Assembly (NCBI RefSeq): GCF_027744825.2
Contig: NC_071336.1
Location: 15,527,501-15,591,500 of the forward strand
Source of the DNA: Synchiropus splendidus
Taxonomy: Eukaryota; Chordata; Actinopteri; Syngnathiformes; Callionymidae
Length of the DNA stretch: 64,000 nt
Reading direction: 5' to 3'
Below the pieces are notes generated by a model that ran no database searches, had not been told where the DNA came from, and was given only the letters and a program-made list of their open reading frames with translations. Each line of letters begins with the position of its first letter. Position 1 is the first letter of the stretch. The translations under genes and the position numbers were made by a program. Of this stretch, positions 41,801 through 57,828 are shown one piece after another.

Positions 41801-43727
41801 CGACAACGCTGTTTACACATCGACAGCCATTATTAGAGGGCGGGGGCTTCGATGTTGTTTTCTTCATGGCAACAACCCAACCAGTTGTGGATTACTAATG
41901 AATGACTTCAGCCATGACCTTTTTCAACACCTGATGTGTTGTAATATTATTATTATTGTTGTTTTTTTTATTATTGTATTATTATTATTTATTGTTATTG
42001 TATTAATATTCCATTATTATTATTACAGCAGATCAGGTCTTACCTCACAGATTTGCATTTAACACTCTCAATAAAAAGGATTTTTTAAAATTATTATTCA
42101 CCTTTTCCATTGCCAAATCTCAAATTTCCAATTTTAGCAACCTGGTAACTGTTTCAATTTCACGTTTGAATGACAGAAAATCTCAATTCAAATTTCAAAT
42201 CAAGCAATTTGGCTGTTGGTTAAGTACATTTTACAAGCTCCTCTTTGTGTGACACATTCAGTCCTCGTTCCCAGATCAATGAAGCATGACCGTCCTTTAC
42301 ATGGTGCGACTGTAAAGGACCAAGTCACAGCAGCAGGATCCTCTCCACACATTTTAAAGTGAAGACGTCACGGATGTTCAGATCATTGAGCCCCAATGTG
42401 AACACATTCTTTCTAGCCAAGAACATACACTATGTTGTGGACTGCTGGAATCTGGACTCGGATCTGACCAGTGAGGTGGTCCAACAAGTAAATAGATGGA
42501 CAACCCCTTGCACTATTAATAAAAACAATCTAAAGGGCTTTGGTTCGCTCTAGACCAGAAGTTGCCTTATGCTGTACAGAAATAGAAGATGACATGAACA
42601 GCAGACAGAGAGGAGTTCATCTGGGTAAACAGTTGCGTGTTTTGGAGTTACAGTGTTGGTTCTTTGGGGATAGCTGTGGTGGCATCTTCACTCTTTTCAC
42701 TCTCAAATCCATTAATGAGTTTTGGTCCTGCGTGTCCACGGCATTGCTTCCTCAGTTTCCCTCTCTTTGACTTTTTCATTGGATGTTGACCCCCTAAACA
42801 TTGCATTCAAACTTCTTATTGAGTTGTGAAGCAGTTGCGAAAGACTGTTTTGGTCTTCTTGGTTCTGGATCCGGGTTAATAAGAGGACTTGTTTGGACAG
42901 ATGAGAGTGAGGCCTGTTGACGCAGGTGTGGGCTTGTTTGAGTGGACATGTCTTGTCGTGCGTCCTCTGTGTTGTAGTGCTCCCGTGTCAATGAACATCC
43001 ATGACACACACTGGCAGTTGTGTGAGAAATGTGTGCGCTAGAAGGGGGATGAAGATGACAGTGAACAAGGACAAACTCGTAAACGAAAACGTCTCGGAAA
43101 AAAAAGGCGTTAAAGTAATTGTAAAATCAAATCGAATTACAAACCAGAAAAACATTTTCAAATCATGGAACACAACAGCAAAAAACACCACAGACATTGG
43201 TCGTTGTAAAACTTGATCAAAACCAAAAAGGTGGACCTTAAAACGCCATAAAAATCTACACAACCATGTGAAACACCCAAAAAGCAGCACACGTTATTCC
43301 GAGTGAGTGTATTATTCTCTCCCCTGCAGGCGGTGGCTGGACAGATCCTGAGCTGGCCGACTTTGAGCTGCTGGTCATCCTGAGTGCCACGGTGGAACCG
43401 ACATCTGCCACCTGCCAAGTCCGAACATCGTACCTTCCCGAGGAGATCCTGTGGGGCTACGAGTTTCCGCCCGTCGTCTCTCTTTCCCCGTCTGGGAAAT
43501 ACGTAGCAGACTTTGCGTTCTTTGACAAAGTCGCGAAAACCAAAAGCCTACCTTCCTTCAAGCAAGGCCTCCCCACAACTCCACCCATGCTGCGAAACCA
43601 TGGCAACAAAGAGGCTGACCCCGAGAAGGTGCGACTGGAAGAGAGCTACAGGGGCGAGGAGAGGGGGCGGGACAGGGGCCGGCTCAGAGATGCTAGCCCG
43701 TTGAGCGTGCGGATCAGTAATGTGTGA
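38854..43727 (+). CDS. kcnj10: Inward-rectifier potassium channel Kir4.1 type, five coding exons
   Basis: Plasma-membrane K+ channel subunit (glia, kidney and inner ear in mammals) that sets resting potential and buffers K+. Exons: 38846-39223 (ATG at 38854), 39346-39557, 40427-40558, 40708-40885, 43330-43727; all junctions keep frame, 429 aa (human Kir4.1: 379). The N-terminus (MTS...SQTQTE...PLLG) and [14 protein letters not shown] are Kir4.1-like. Then come slide helix [20 protein letters not shown]1, the loop with NHTPC, pore helix and filter TIGYGF, TM2 ending [11 protein letters not shown], and the cytoplasmic domain ([47 protein letters not shown]). The end SVRISNV* is the class-type PDZ ligand of Kir4.1. 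Extra length comes from an Ala/Thr-rich N-terminal insert and a basic C-terminal insert. The coding exon starts with an acceptor, so the promoter is further upstream. Which teleost paralogue (a or b) is unknown. Confidence 0.93.
41943..42027. repeat. Imperfect (TTA)n low-complexity tract
   Basis: ATTATTATT units interrupted by T-runs, inside the last intron of kcnj10 (40886-43329). That 2.4-kb intron otherwise shows nothing recognisable. Confidence 0.9.
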
Positions 43728-46700
43728 GGACCAGGCCAGCTGCTTCAAGGAATCGAAGCATTCTCATCCCACAGTCAACAAGGTTGCGCTTCACGCCTGG
43801 ATTACACAAATCCACACATTCAAATGTGCAGTACGTCAGTATGTACACCCAAGTCTAGCCAAGCTTCTTTTTCAAACTGAGTTCCAATATGACGACTAAG
43901 GGTAACAAAGCATCAGGAGCTGTCATTGTTCCTCCTCCAACAGATCGGACGTGTTCTGTTTTTCATGAAGAGAATGTACTTCTTTTGTTTTCATCTACCA
44001 AAACCCCTAACAGCACTGTGGTTGGTGGCACCACTGTGATCGCTGACAGAAATGTCACTTGTGAATTTGTTTAAATTGCTTACTAAAGCACTTTAACCTG
44101 CCTTTGAACCTCACAGAGGAAATGACTGAACTAACAAGGCACTGTATGATTGTGTTCTCTTTGAATCTTTTTTTGTAAGGTACCTAACAAACAAAAAAAT
44201 ATCAGTTTATCAGTTTAGTAACAGGATTTCTTGGTTTCAGAATGAGAATCAGAAATACTTTCCTTTGTTACTTAATATGCTTTGTAAACAACAAATATAT
44301 AAATATCAAATGTAAATAATAAAATACAAAATACTCTTTTTTTAAGAGACAGTTTTTGAAAGAAAGAGGAAAGAAGGCTATGCACATTTTTAGAAATCAC
44401 TGATTGGTAAATGTTTTTTCTAAAAAATAGTCTATGTTTATATAAAGTTAGCACTATAAATTATTGTAATTACAAAAAATATGTTATGAATGACTGCTAG
44501 CTTTGATTGTTAGGACAGAACGGGCCGTGCAAACTATAACTGTCACGCTGGCCAAGTGCTCGGAAGCAAGGAACAGTGGAGATTTTTTTTTCATCCATTC
44601 TGTCTGAAAGCTGAAATTTGAACGCATGCAGTGACGGTGCAATGGAAGAGTCACAGGGCCAAGGCAATGCTGAAGAAAAGGTTCTAAATTCAGACAGTGG
44701 AGTACAGGACAAGAGAATTGCTTTGGCTTCTGCTGGTTTTTCAAAATTGTATTATTACTATTACTACTATTAAAAAAAAAAAAACCATGCATACACATAC
44801 AGCCACACGTGAGCCAGCAATTCTCACCCACTTTATTACAACATGCAAAGATGCTTTTCTTGTCCTGACACTGAAAGAAATTTTGTCGCAGACTATGACA
44901 CTGTATTGATTCTGTACCTTTAGACCTGGGCTTTACATGTCAGGTTTACTATATCATATTACTTTTTGGAAATAGACAGCAGTGCTGGTCAGCAAGACAT
45001 AAGAAAGGAACTCAAAAGGGACGATTAGCATATTGATCTGTTTTTTTTTTCTGTTTCTGAATGTAAAGATGTAAAATCTTATTACATAAGCTGAATTCTG
45101 GCTGTTAAATGTATTCCCGTTCAACCTGGAGCTATTTCAAGAATTATTTTTACACACATTAGTTATTTTCTTTTCCTTCAATAATACCACCACTGTACTT
45201 TATATTGTCGTGCACGAACAAGTGTCAGCCACGTTGTTGCTTTTGAATACCAAACAGCATCCATTTCATCGGTTCAGTTCAGAAGACTGGAGTAATTTTT
45301 TAAAAATGTGATGGTCATGTACGATGCCATATGGTAACAGTAACAGATCCAAGTAACGTGTGCTAGAAATGTTCACCCAGACTTTTGAATTAAGAATACC
45401 TCGTTTCCCAAAACTGATTTTTGGGGAAGTTCATATCTGAATAACTGGTTATTCACTAGTGGTTTCCACTGGATTTTTTTCTCTCTTGACCCGGGTGTTT
45501 GTTTTAGGTTTGAGTTTGAACAGCAGGTTGAAAACTAAGGCCTGTTCTGTCTGCACCCTAGTTGTAGAACACATGTTCATGACATTATGTTGCATTTAAA
45601 GGGGCTCTGTCCTTCATATCCATATTTTCTTCTGAATGTTGAACCCTTGCTCTGCATTATGCGTAAGTGCCACGTCACGTCATTTATTGAAGCACATTTA
45701 CCTTGAGATGAACCACAGACAACAGCGTTGGCGGAAGACTTATACGGTCCGTCATTTGAGATTAATAGAGTAGCGTAATGTATAATGAGGACCCCTTTAA
45801 TAAAACCCAAATATCCAATTTCACGTTCAATATGCCAATATGGATTGCTCTTCAACATATTTTGAATATTTGAAAAGCTAAACGAGATGACGGTCAAGCA
45901 AGGGACTCGTATTTTAACAGGAAATTAGAATTTGTGAGTTGTAAAACTCTGCCAGTAGAATTGACCGACACGTCACTGGTAGCTAACTTCTACACTGACT
46001 GTGATGTTTAACCACTGTGACTCTGAGTCTGTAACTGCTAACAAAGACAGCTGCCTCTTTTAATAAAAAAGAAAGATATTTACAACATCTTTGAAATGTC
46101 ATCCTTTCCTGTGAGATATCACCATCATGCGTGGTGGCGTCAGCTTCCGGTTCCGCACTGCTGTCTTGTGCAGAAAGCATGCAGAGACCACAACAAAGCA
46201 AACCGCCTCAGAATTTCTCTTTAAAACCATTGCTGACACTTTTGCCTTTTTTTCTGCAAACACTTCAATGGAAACGGTTGAGCCCAACTCAGCACAAAGG
46301 ATGTGTCAACAGTGCTCGAGCTTAATTTGCAGCTCACAGTTCATTGTCACTAAAATATATGTAAAAGAAAAGATGTGCTGTCCAAGCTAATGTCAATATT
46401 ACAGAAGAGGATTGGGGCCAGTGAAGATAAAAAAAGATTTGGCAGAGTTTAAAGTGAGAATTCTGAGATTCAAGTCAAAATTCTCACTTTAAAGCCATAA
46501 TTTTGAGATTGAAGTTAGAATCCAGACTTTAAAGTGAGAAGTCTCATTTTCACCTTCTGTACAATTTAATATTACCACAAATAGTGGATAAATAGCCTCT
46601 GTATAGAGACGCACCCCCTGTGTGTCACTAAGCTATTTTTAATGTGGCCTGTGAAACCAGTCCGATTTAGCCGCTGTGAGCTTGCGTTGACTTTCTTTGC

Positions 46701-46902
46701 CTCAGAACACAGGAGGAGGTATTTAGCCACACAAACGAGTGGTGTAGCCTGTGTTTTGTAGGCGTCCTTGATCATTGTGTCATTTTTCGTGCTGTGCCAT
46801 CAGTTCTGGGTGTCACTTCTTGTTCCTCTACTTTCACCCGCGTCACTTTTTAGTTCACTTGTAGCTGACAAGGAAACAGAAAAGGCTCATCTGCGGACAA
46901 CA
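43728..46902. other. kcnj10 3' UTR and intergenic DNA
   Basis: Probably begins with a long kcnj10 3' UTR; candidate AATAAA hexamers are at 44318-44323 and 45799-45804. AT-rich, with short A-runs. No exon seen. A small repeat cluster lies at 46448-46553, just before the SLAM-like gene. Confidence 0.5.
46448..46553. repeat. Short inverted/tandem repeat cluster
   Basis: TTTAAAGTGAGAA occurs at 46448-46460 and 46528-46540, and its exact reverse complement at 46481-46493. TTCTGAGATT/TTTTGAGATT units lie between. This resembles a simple AAGTCAGAATTCTGAGAT-type minisatellite common in fish genomes. Confidence 0.7.
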
Positions 46903-51886
<4,984 letters not shown>

Positions 51887-52370
51887 GTCGACCCAGACCA
51901 CGAAGAGCCAAGCGAAACCCATAACCCAGTAAAAGAGTAAATTCCTCCTTGACTGAGGTCCAGCTTCAACATCCCTTTAATGTTGCCACGAGTATATGAC
52001 ATGTACTGCCACAGCAAGTGCATGCAAGCGATTGGTTCGCTGCTTGTACGGATACCATATTCACCTCTTACGGATTTAAAGTCTTTAAACAGGTGTAAGG
52101 TATAAACCACGATCAGTTCGTACACCTTTAAAGAAAACCACCTCACAACGTCCTCTGTTTTTATTTATATTTTTGCTTTTTTTGCTGTCAAAGTCGGTCA
52201 GAAACGATGGATTCATGATCCTCTGTGTGGTTTAAGTGCCTCACGGCGCATGGCACCCTGCTGTGGAATATTGCGGTACTACAAGCAACTGCTTTTATTT
52301 ACAAATCTCAAAACAAGGTTATTTTCGTTAAGAAATCAGTCACAGAGAGGAAACCTGATTTTAAAGCTAC

Positions 52371-52850
52371 GAAGCCCTGGAATTGACATGCATGTGTTTA
52401 TTTTTTGGATCTGACATGCATGACTTTATTTATTTATTTATTTTATCTTGAGACAACAGTTATCTCGAGATACATTTTATCTCGTGATAATTTGTATCTC
52501 GAGGTCATCTTCATCTCGGGATTAAAAAAAAATTAAGTCATGCATGTCAGATCCAGGGACGCGTAATATGTATAGCTTAGCCACATATGGTAATATTTTG
52601 AGTGAAAGGCACTTGATCAGAGTGTTAAAAGCGCACAGACTTGCAGACAGTGACTGACAACGTTGGCGAACGGTTACGAAGCCATGGGAGACATAATGGT
52701 TACAGTGGAGGATATATACAAAACGCTTTGCCAGAGAGGCAGTTCCGCATGCGCTGACATTTACAGTTGTAACTTAAGATAAAAATGAGTCATGCATGCC
52801 ACATCCAAAAAAAAAAAAAAAAATGACCACGTGCATGCCAGTTCCACGGC
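52371..52850. mobile_element. Nested palindromic MITE-like element
   Basis: The outer arms are GAAGCCCTGGAATTGACATG (52371-52390) and, inverted, the stretch ending near 52850 (GTGCATGCCAGTTCCACGGC). An inner, perfect 20-base inverted pair is GGATCTGACATGCATGACTT (52407-52426) and its complement at 52535-52554. A third inverted relative (GAGTCATGCATGCCACATCC) lies near 52785-52805. The centre contains ATCTCGAGAT-type units, common in fish foldback repeats. No ORF. Confidence 0.75.
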
Positions 52851-53722
52851 TCTGCAGTTTCCTTTACCACGCACCACGCAGCGGATGTGGTTTCTTCTGG
52901 TATGACTTTGTGTGATCTGGTTTATTAATCTAATTGACAACAAAGCCAGAGATGGCGCTGCATTTTCTCCAAGGTTGAGTTATAAAGGTCTTTTCTGCAT
53001 TGTAGCCTCCGACGGTGTACTACAAGGTCCATTTTGGTCGTCCCAGGGTCGACTCCACGTCCCCCTACCAAGAAGTTGCATAAGCTATTCTGGCCCACGA
53101 CAAGATCCCTGATGAAGAACCACCACTTCAAAATGTTCATGTTTTAATGTTTACTTATCAAACCAGTGACTTGTTCATCCAATAAACAATTGCATTTTAA
53201 TTTTCTACTTTTTTTTTCTTGAAACATTCATTGACACTTATTCGACAGGTATTCTATTTTTTAGTGACAGTGGGGTAAATATCCAAGCCTCCAAGTGTTG
53301 AAAATGTCCAAGCGTCTGCTGAGTTAGACTCCAAACATGTCCACATGAACAGTCCCGACTCTTTCTTCTTTCTTATGTTGAAGCTTTGCCTGCTCCAACT
53401 GTGTTTCCTGTTCTTGTGTCAGCGCTGGTGTCTGTAAACCAGCCCACTCAATCCACGCATGCAGAGGAAATGTGTGCAAACGCACGACTTTTGTCGACCA
53501 CGATACTATCGGCCCTGGAAATAGATTGACGCACATTTCGTTGCATAGTGATGGTACAGGGTGACATATAATTTAAAAAAATAATAATTTCAAAGACATT
53601 CCAGTCCAAAGTGTGGTGTGGTGGTGACTGATAGGTGAGTGAGCAGTGGTGTCATCGCCGTCTGCCAAGAAGGAAAAGACACTTGTGAAAGTAGATGAGC
53701 TTAAACCTGGGTTTCTACGACT

Positions 53723-53823
53723 GGTTTTTGTTCCAACGAATCATGCACACATGAGTTATCCTGTCTGGTGTCAGCTGAAACAAGCAGCACCTGACTGGCT
53801 GCTGATTCCACTCTTATGTGTGT

Positions 53824-53860
<37 letters not shown>

Positions 53861-53880
53861 GATTGGTTGGAACAAAAGCC
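53723..53880. repeat. hAT-like foldback repeat copy B with (GT)n
   Basis: GGTTTTTGTTCCAACGAATCA (53723-53743) is inverted as TGATTGGTTGGAACAAAAGCC (53860-53880), with two or three mismatches. A (TG)n microsatellite (53816-53860) occupies the loop. CAGCACCTGACTGGCTG inside is typical of the family. Related to the copies at 20928 and 60043. Confidence 0.6.
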
Positions 53881-54076
53881 TAAAGTGTCCAGCAACCGCA
53901 GGACTGAGTTGCCATGCCATGCTAGCTCTCATATACAGACAGAGGAAGACATGAAATGAGTTGGCCAAAACCTTCGCTTCATTGATGGTCTGCATTTGTG
54001 CCCGAAGACAAGCAAAATTCATAAATTATTCATTGACAGATTCTAGTTGACAAATCTTTGAGTTATATAACTCACC

Positions 54077-55368
54077 TTATAAACGTTTTAAGACGATCAA
54101 AATGACTGACCCAGCAACAAGTACAATGGCCAGAATGAGACCAACTCTCCCTCTGCCCGTTATGCTGTCACCTGCATCAGCTTTGACTGTGGTGACATAC
54201 AACGGATTGAGTGGCGACTCCGTGTCAGCTGACGTGCTGCTGGGATGCATCTTAACTTACCAGGACATTGCTCTAGGATGGTGCTCTCAGCTCTCTCTGA
54301 GTCCCGGCTGGAGCTGCAGGTGAACTCCACGCCATGTTGGATGTGGTTTGAAAAGGTGAGAATCACACTGACGTTTTTATCCGGATGGTTTTGGGGGTAT
54401 GACGTTGTGGATTTTGGGTTCACATTCCAGGAGAGGCTGGTGCCCTCATCTTGGGGGCGACACTGGAATGCAATCCAGCAGCCACCGTCCACTGGGTGGC
54501 TGAAAAGCTTGTTTAGGGCAGGTTTCTTCAGATGTTCTATCGAGAAAACAGATTGAACAGAGCAGCAATGTCATGATGTGGCGGTGCAAAACACAGTTCT
54601 ATTGTTTGTCACTATATACATAAACATCTGCTCAGAGTTTGTGGTGGCACCTGACCTACCTCTCAGGCGGAGCTTGATCTTCTCCTGCTTGACTTTCCGG
54701 TCAGTAGTGATCAGCTCCACTGTGTACACCAGTGCATCTTCTGGGGACAAACTGAAGATTGTCAGCTGACCTGGAAAACAAACCCATCTGATGTCATGGA
54801 CGTGACGGCGGTGTGAAGCGGAACTTTATGTGAGCATGTGACCTCTGACTTCTCAGTCATTGGTGTCGTCACAAATTTCACAATGGGTTAAATGTTTTAT
54901 ATGTAGTTATACGAAATGCTGTAGCTGAGCTCTTCCGGTAAGAAGGTTGTGAGTTTGAATCCAGCGTACAGAGCCACTCACCTGTGCTGCAGTTGAGTCC
55001 GAGTCTGTTTTTAAAAAGATAGAAACGATCTGTGTTGGCTGTCTGGTTGCGACAGGTGGCGATCAGTGTGTCGTTGAAGTAAATGGACCATTTGATGGAG
55101 AGGAACTGCCACGATGGATCCACTGCTGATGCCAGATTGACTGAATTTCCAATGTAGCCAGTGACTTCCAAACCTGACGCAGCCACTGAAAGTTGATAAG
55201 TGAAGACTGATCATGGTGTTCGTGTAGGGTTAGTTTGGGTTAGAAAATGTTAATAGAAGTTATAAGAGAGAAAAGTGAACTTAACTCCTCGTGTTTTAAA
55301 AAAACAGTCCGGTAAAACGTCAACAAAGACCTACCGTTGGAGAGGAAGAAGAGGGCGATGAATTTCAT
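54077..55368 (-). CDS. SLAM/CD48-like Ig protein, V-C2-TM, nearly tail-less
   Basis: Membrane Ig-superfamily protein, 258 aa. Exons in transcript order: 55368-55335 (signal, MKFIALFFLSN), 55185-54982 and 54770-54660 (V domain in two exons), 54536-54261 (C2), 54228-54077 (stalk, TM, stop). All junctions are phase 1 and keep frame. The V domain lacks the canonical disulphide Cys pair, as in CD2/CD48-type V domains, and ends in TGQLTIFSLSPEDALVYTVE. The C2 domain shows CWIAFQC (C-x5-C) and VEFTCSSS; its exon has the same length (276 bases) as that of the plus-strand neighbour. The TM is VGLILAIVLVAGSVILIVL followed by KRL and the stop, so no signalling motif. A good donor (AAG|GTGAGT) directly follows the stop. 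The acceptor of the last exon was chosen to keep the TM frame; a nearby one gives a frame without TM. Likely a ligand-type SLAM member. Confidence 0.75.
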
Positions 55369-55850
55369 CGTAGCACTCGTGTGGTGACGGCTTGCTGCTG
55401 AGTGCTCCACACTTCCCTCTACAACTTTTGGTTACGCCCCCTCACAGAAAACGGTCCTTTTGCTTTCAGGGTTTGAAAATCAAGCGGAGTATTTTGTTTT
55501 TCTTGCTCTCGCTCTCTTTTTTGAAGCAAGAACTGCAAACTGCAAACTTCATAATTTAACTGGGGTGAAACAATATACAAGGTCATGCGCCTCTCTGCGT
55601 ATCTCTGGCCACCTGGTGAAAATGGTGATAAGTTCCCACTGAAGAGAATTCATTTTAAAAAGGAACTACAAGCATTCACTCCCTCACACTTCCTGAGAAA
55701 AAAATAGCTTTTTTAAAAAAAGCTTGGGACTGACTTGCAACACAGGAAAGCCACCAATATCTATGGTTGTCTAAAAATAGAGAAGAATCAAATGTGTTTG
55801 TGTTTTGGCACTTTACTGTAATGCTATTGGGTAAAACTAACTTTAATTTA

Positions 55851-55965
55851 GAACACATATTATTAAGGTTGATACAGGCTTAGTTATGGTTGATAATCAG
55901 TAAAATGGTGTTGTATAGAATGAACTTTCTGTGACCATTCCAGGGCAAAGTATTGTCTGGTACTG
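55851..55965. mobile_element. MITE-like element, copy 3 (fragment)
   Basis: Resembles the interior of the copy at 11990: ACACATATTA, GATAATCAGTAA, GGTGTTG, then GACCATTCCAGGGCAAAGTA followed by TTGTCTGG, against ATCATTTCAGGCCAAAGTA-TAGTCTGG there. Terminal repeats are not preserved. Confidence 0.5.
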
Positions 55966-57024
55966 TTTCACAGTTCCATATTGCAGTTCTTTGCTACAAG
56001 TGCATGTTTAACTACATCCGAGAGATCAGAGGAAGCAACTCTCAACAGGAGTGAGTCTCCACCTGAACTCCCACAATACTGTCTGTCCACCTTGTGGCTT
56101 ATCAAAGTGCCTGCACCCATACCCCGTCGGAGGCGCCGAAGATTTTGTTGATATATTGAAGTATATATATTAATGAAGTAATTGAAGTAATATATTAGTA
56201 TATTATTAATATATTTAAAAAATTAAACAGCCTCAAAAGGCAATGTGTGTTTTGGTTATTTTTGTCACGAGTAATATCACCAGTTCAAATGCTATGAAGT
56301 CTCTGTGCTTTTTATACAATGCCTTCCTTGGCATTGTCTATATTTGGTCACTCTTTACACCTCAAAGACCTCTGGGAGAAGGGCAGTTGAAAGTGGTGTC
56401 ATCACATAAGTAAATAAGCTTTTCTCATACGTTGACAATATTCACTCCAGGTATTGGTACATGGTGTGTTAGGCACAATAGAACACATAAACCAAGGAAT
56501 GTAACAACAAAAACGTGCGTGTGGCCTTGTTTATCTTACTTTGTGGGGACCAATCCTTGACAAAACACTACCCAGGGCACCTGTGCCTGCACTGTTGCTG
56601 CTGAAGGCCTTGGACAGGATGACACAAGCTAGGTGAATTCTGATTGGACAAAAGCTCTAACCTGGAAAAACAACACCGGGATATACAATGACACGAGTAT
56701 GATTATTATATATACTATCTATAATATATTTTGGGAAAATACATTAAAAATGAAAATCACTTTTGTCATAAACATGCTCATGATTTCTGGTTATGTTGGG
56801 CCAGCAGAGAGAAGGCCTTGCTGGCCCAGATGGTCGGCCACAAGATGGTTCAGTCCTGGTTACAGTGAGCCATGTGTTTTGGATGGTTAGGTTCAGGGTG
56901 AGAGGCTGGGGACAGCATTATCTCAGGGAGTGGTCCTCGCAAAGATAGATAAGGCAGGAAAGGCTGTCATATCTTAAACAAATGTAAATGCAGGGAAATA
57001 AAAAACACATTTGGAAAATGTCTC

Positions 57025-57030
57025 TTTATT
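57025..57030 (-). terminator. Candidate polyadenylation signal of vangl2
   Basis: Minus-strand AATAAA about 800 bases past the vangl2 stop codon, a plausible 3' UTR length. No other exact hexamer was seen between it and the stop. Not verified. Confidence 0.35.
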
Positions 57031-57828
57031 CAACCGCCATACATATTATGGTAATCTATTGTAAACATTTATTTTGTTGCCCGCGCTTTATGTGTCTGAC
57101 AGTAGCATTGACTAATGTGCTAACTTAGCATATGTGCACATACAATTGACACCTCTGCTGTTCTACTGAGGCAAACTGGAAAATCGCCTTCCTTTTTGTG
57201 ACTCTACCGGCTCCAAAGTTACTGACAGCATAAAGGAATATGATTTAGCAGACATCAAATCTGTCCATATGGTCAGTGGATTAGTTAATGCAGGAAAAGT
57301 TGAGAGGAAGAGCGACGTCCGACAAATATTTTCTTCATCGGACAGACGTGAACCCCAAGGTCACACGTTTCATCTTGCTGGACAAAACTCACTGAGCAGC
57401 ATCAGGTAACGTTAAATCCACTCATTTAAAGTAAGAGCAAACAGGAAGTGATCATGGGGACGTGCTGTTATTCAGATTTCATTCCCCACTCTTATGAAAA
57501 GAGGCTGTCCAACTCACTCCGCCACCTGATTCTGTCATTACTAAACCAAAATGTCTTTGACTGACCTTCACACCTGGTGGTCAAAAATCACGACATGCAG
57601 AGAACAAACAAACACGCGTATGAAGGGAAATCAACACTTATTTTTCAGCAGAAATCAAAAAATATTTTAGATTATATCTTATTTTTTTTAACAATACATA
57701 AGAAACGACATGGTTACTAAACTGAAATGAATGTTAAAAATACTTATAAACCAAAAACAATGAGCAACTTATCAAAAAAGCTCTGTTTACAACATCAGAC
57801 GAGATATATAAAGCTGATGTCATGGCTC

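Larger units (their letters stand above)
51887..54076. other. Gap between the two convergent SLAM-like genes
   Basis: Holds both 3' UTRs, a nested palindromic repeat (52371-52850) and a hAT-like foldback copy with a (GT)n tract (53723-53880). AATAAA at 53181-53186 could end the plus-strand gene, but is far from its stop. No additional exon was recognised. Confidence 0.5.
55369..57828. other. Intergenic between the minus-strand SLAM-like gene and vangl2
   Basis: Contains the promoter side of the SLAM-like gene (directly above 55368; no clear core element), a third MITE-like fragment (55851-55965), a decayed CTTTGTGGGGACC-type repeat around 56.5 kb, and the vangl2 3' UTR at its right edge. No exon seen. 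Confidence 0.5.

Noticed and set aside
54160..54492. Reading on from the C2 exon of the minus-strand SLAM-like gene through the intron, or using the acceptor a few bases earlier
   Set aside because: Both give frames without a transmembrane segment, while the acceptor CACGTCAG|CT gives a clear TM and stop.
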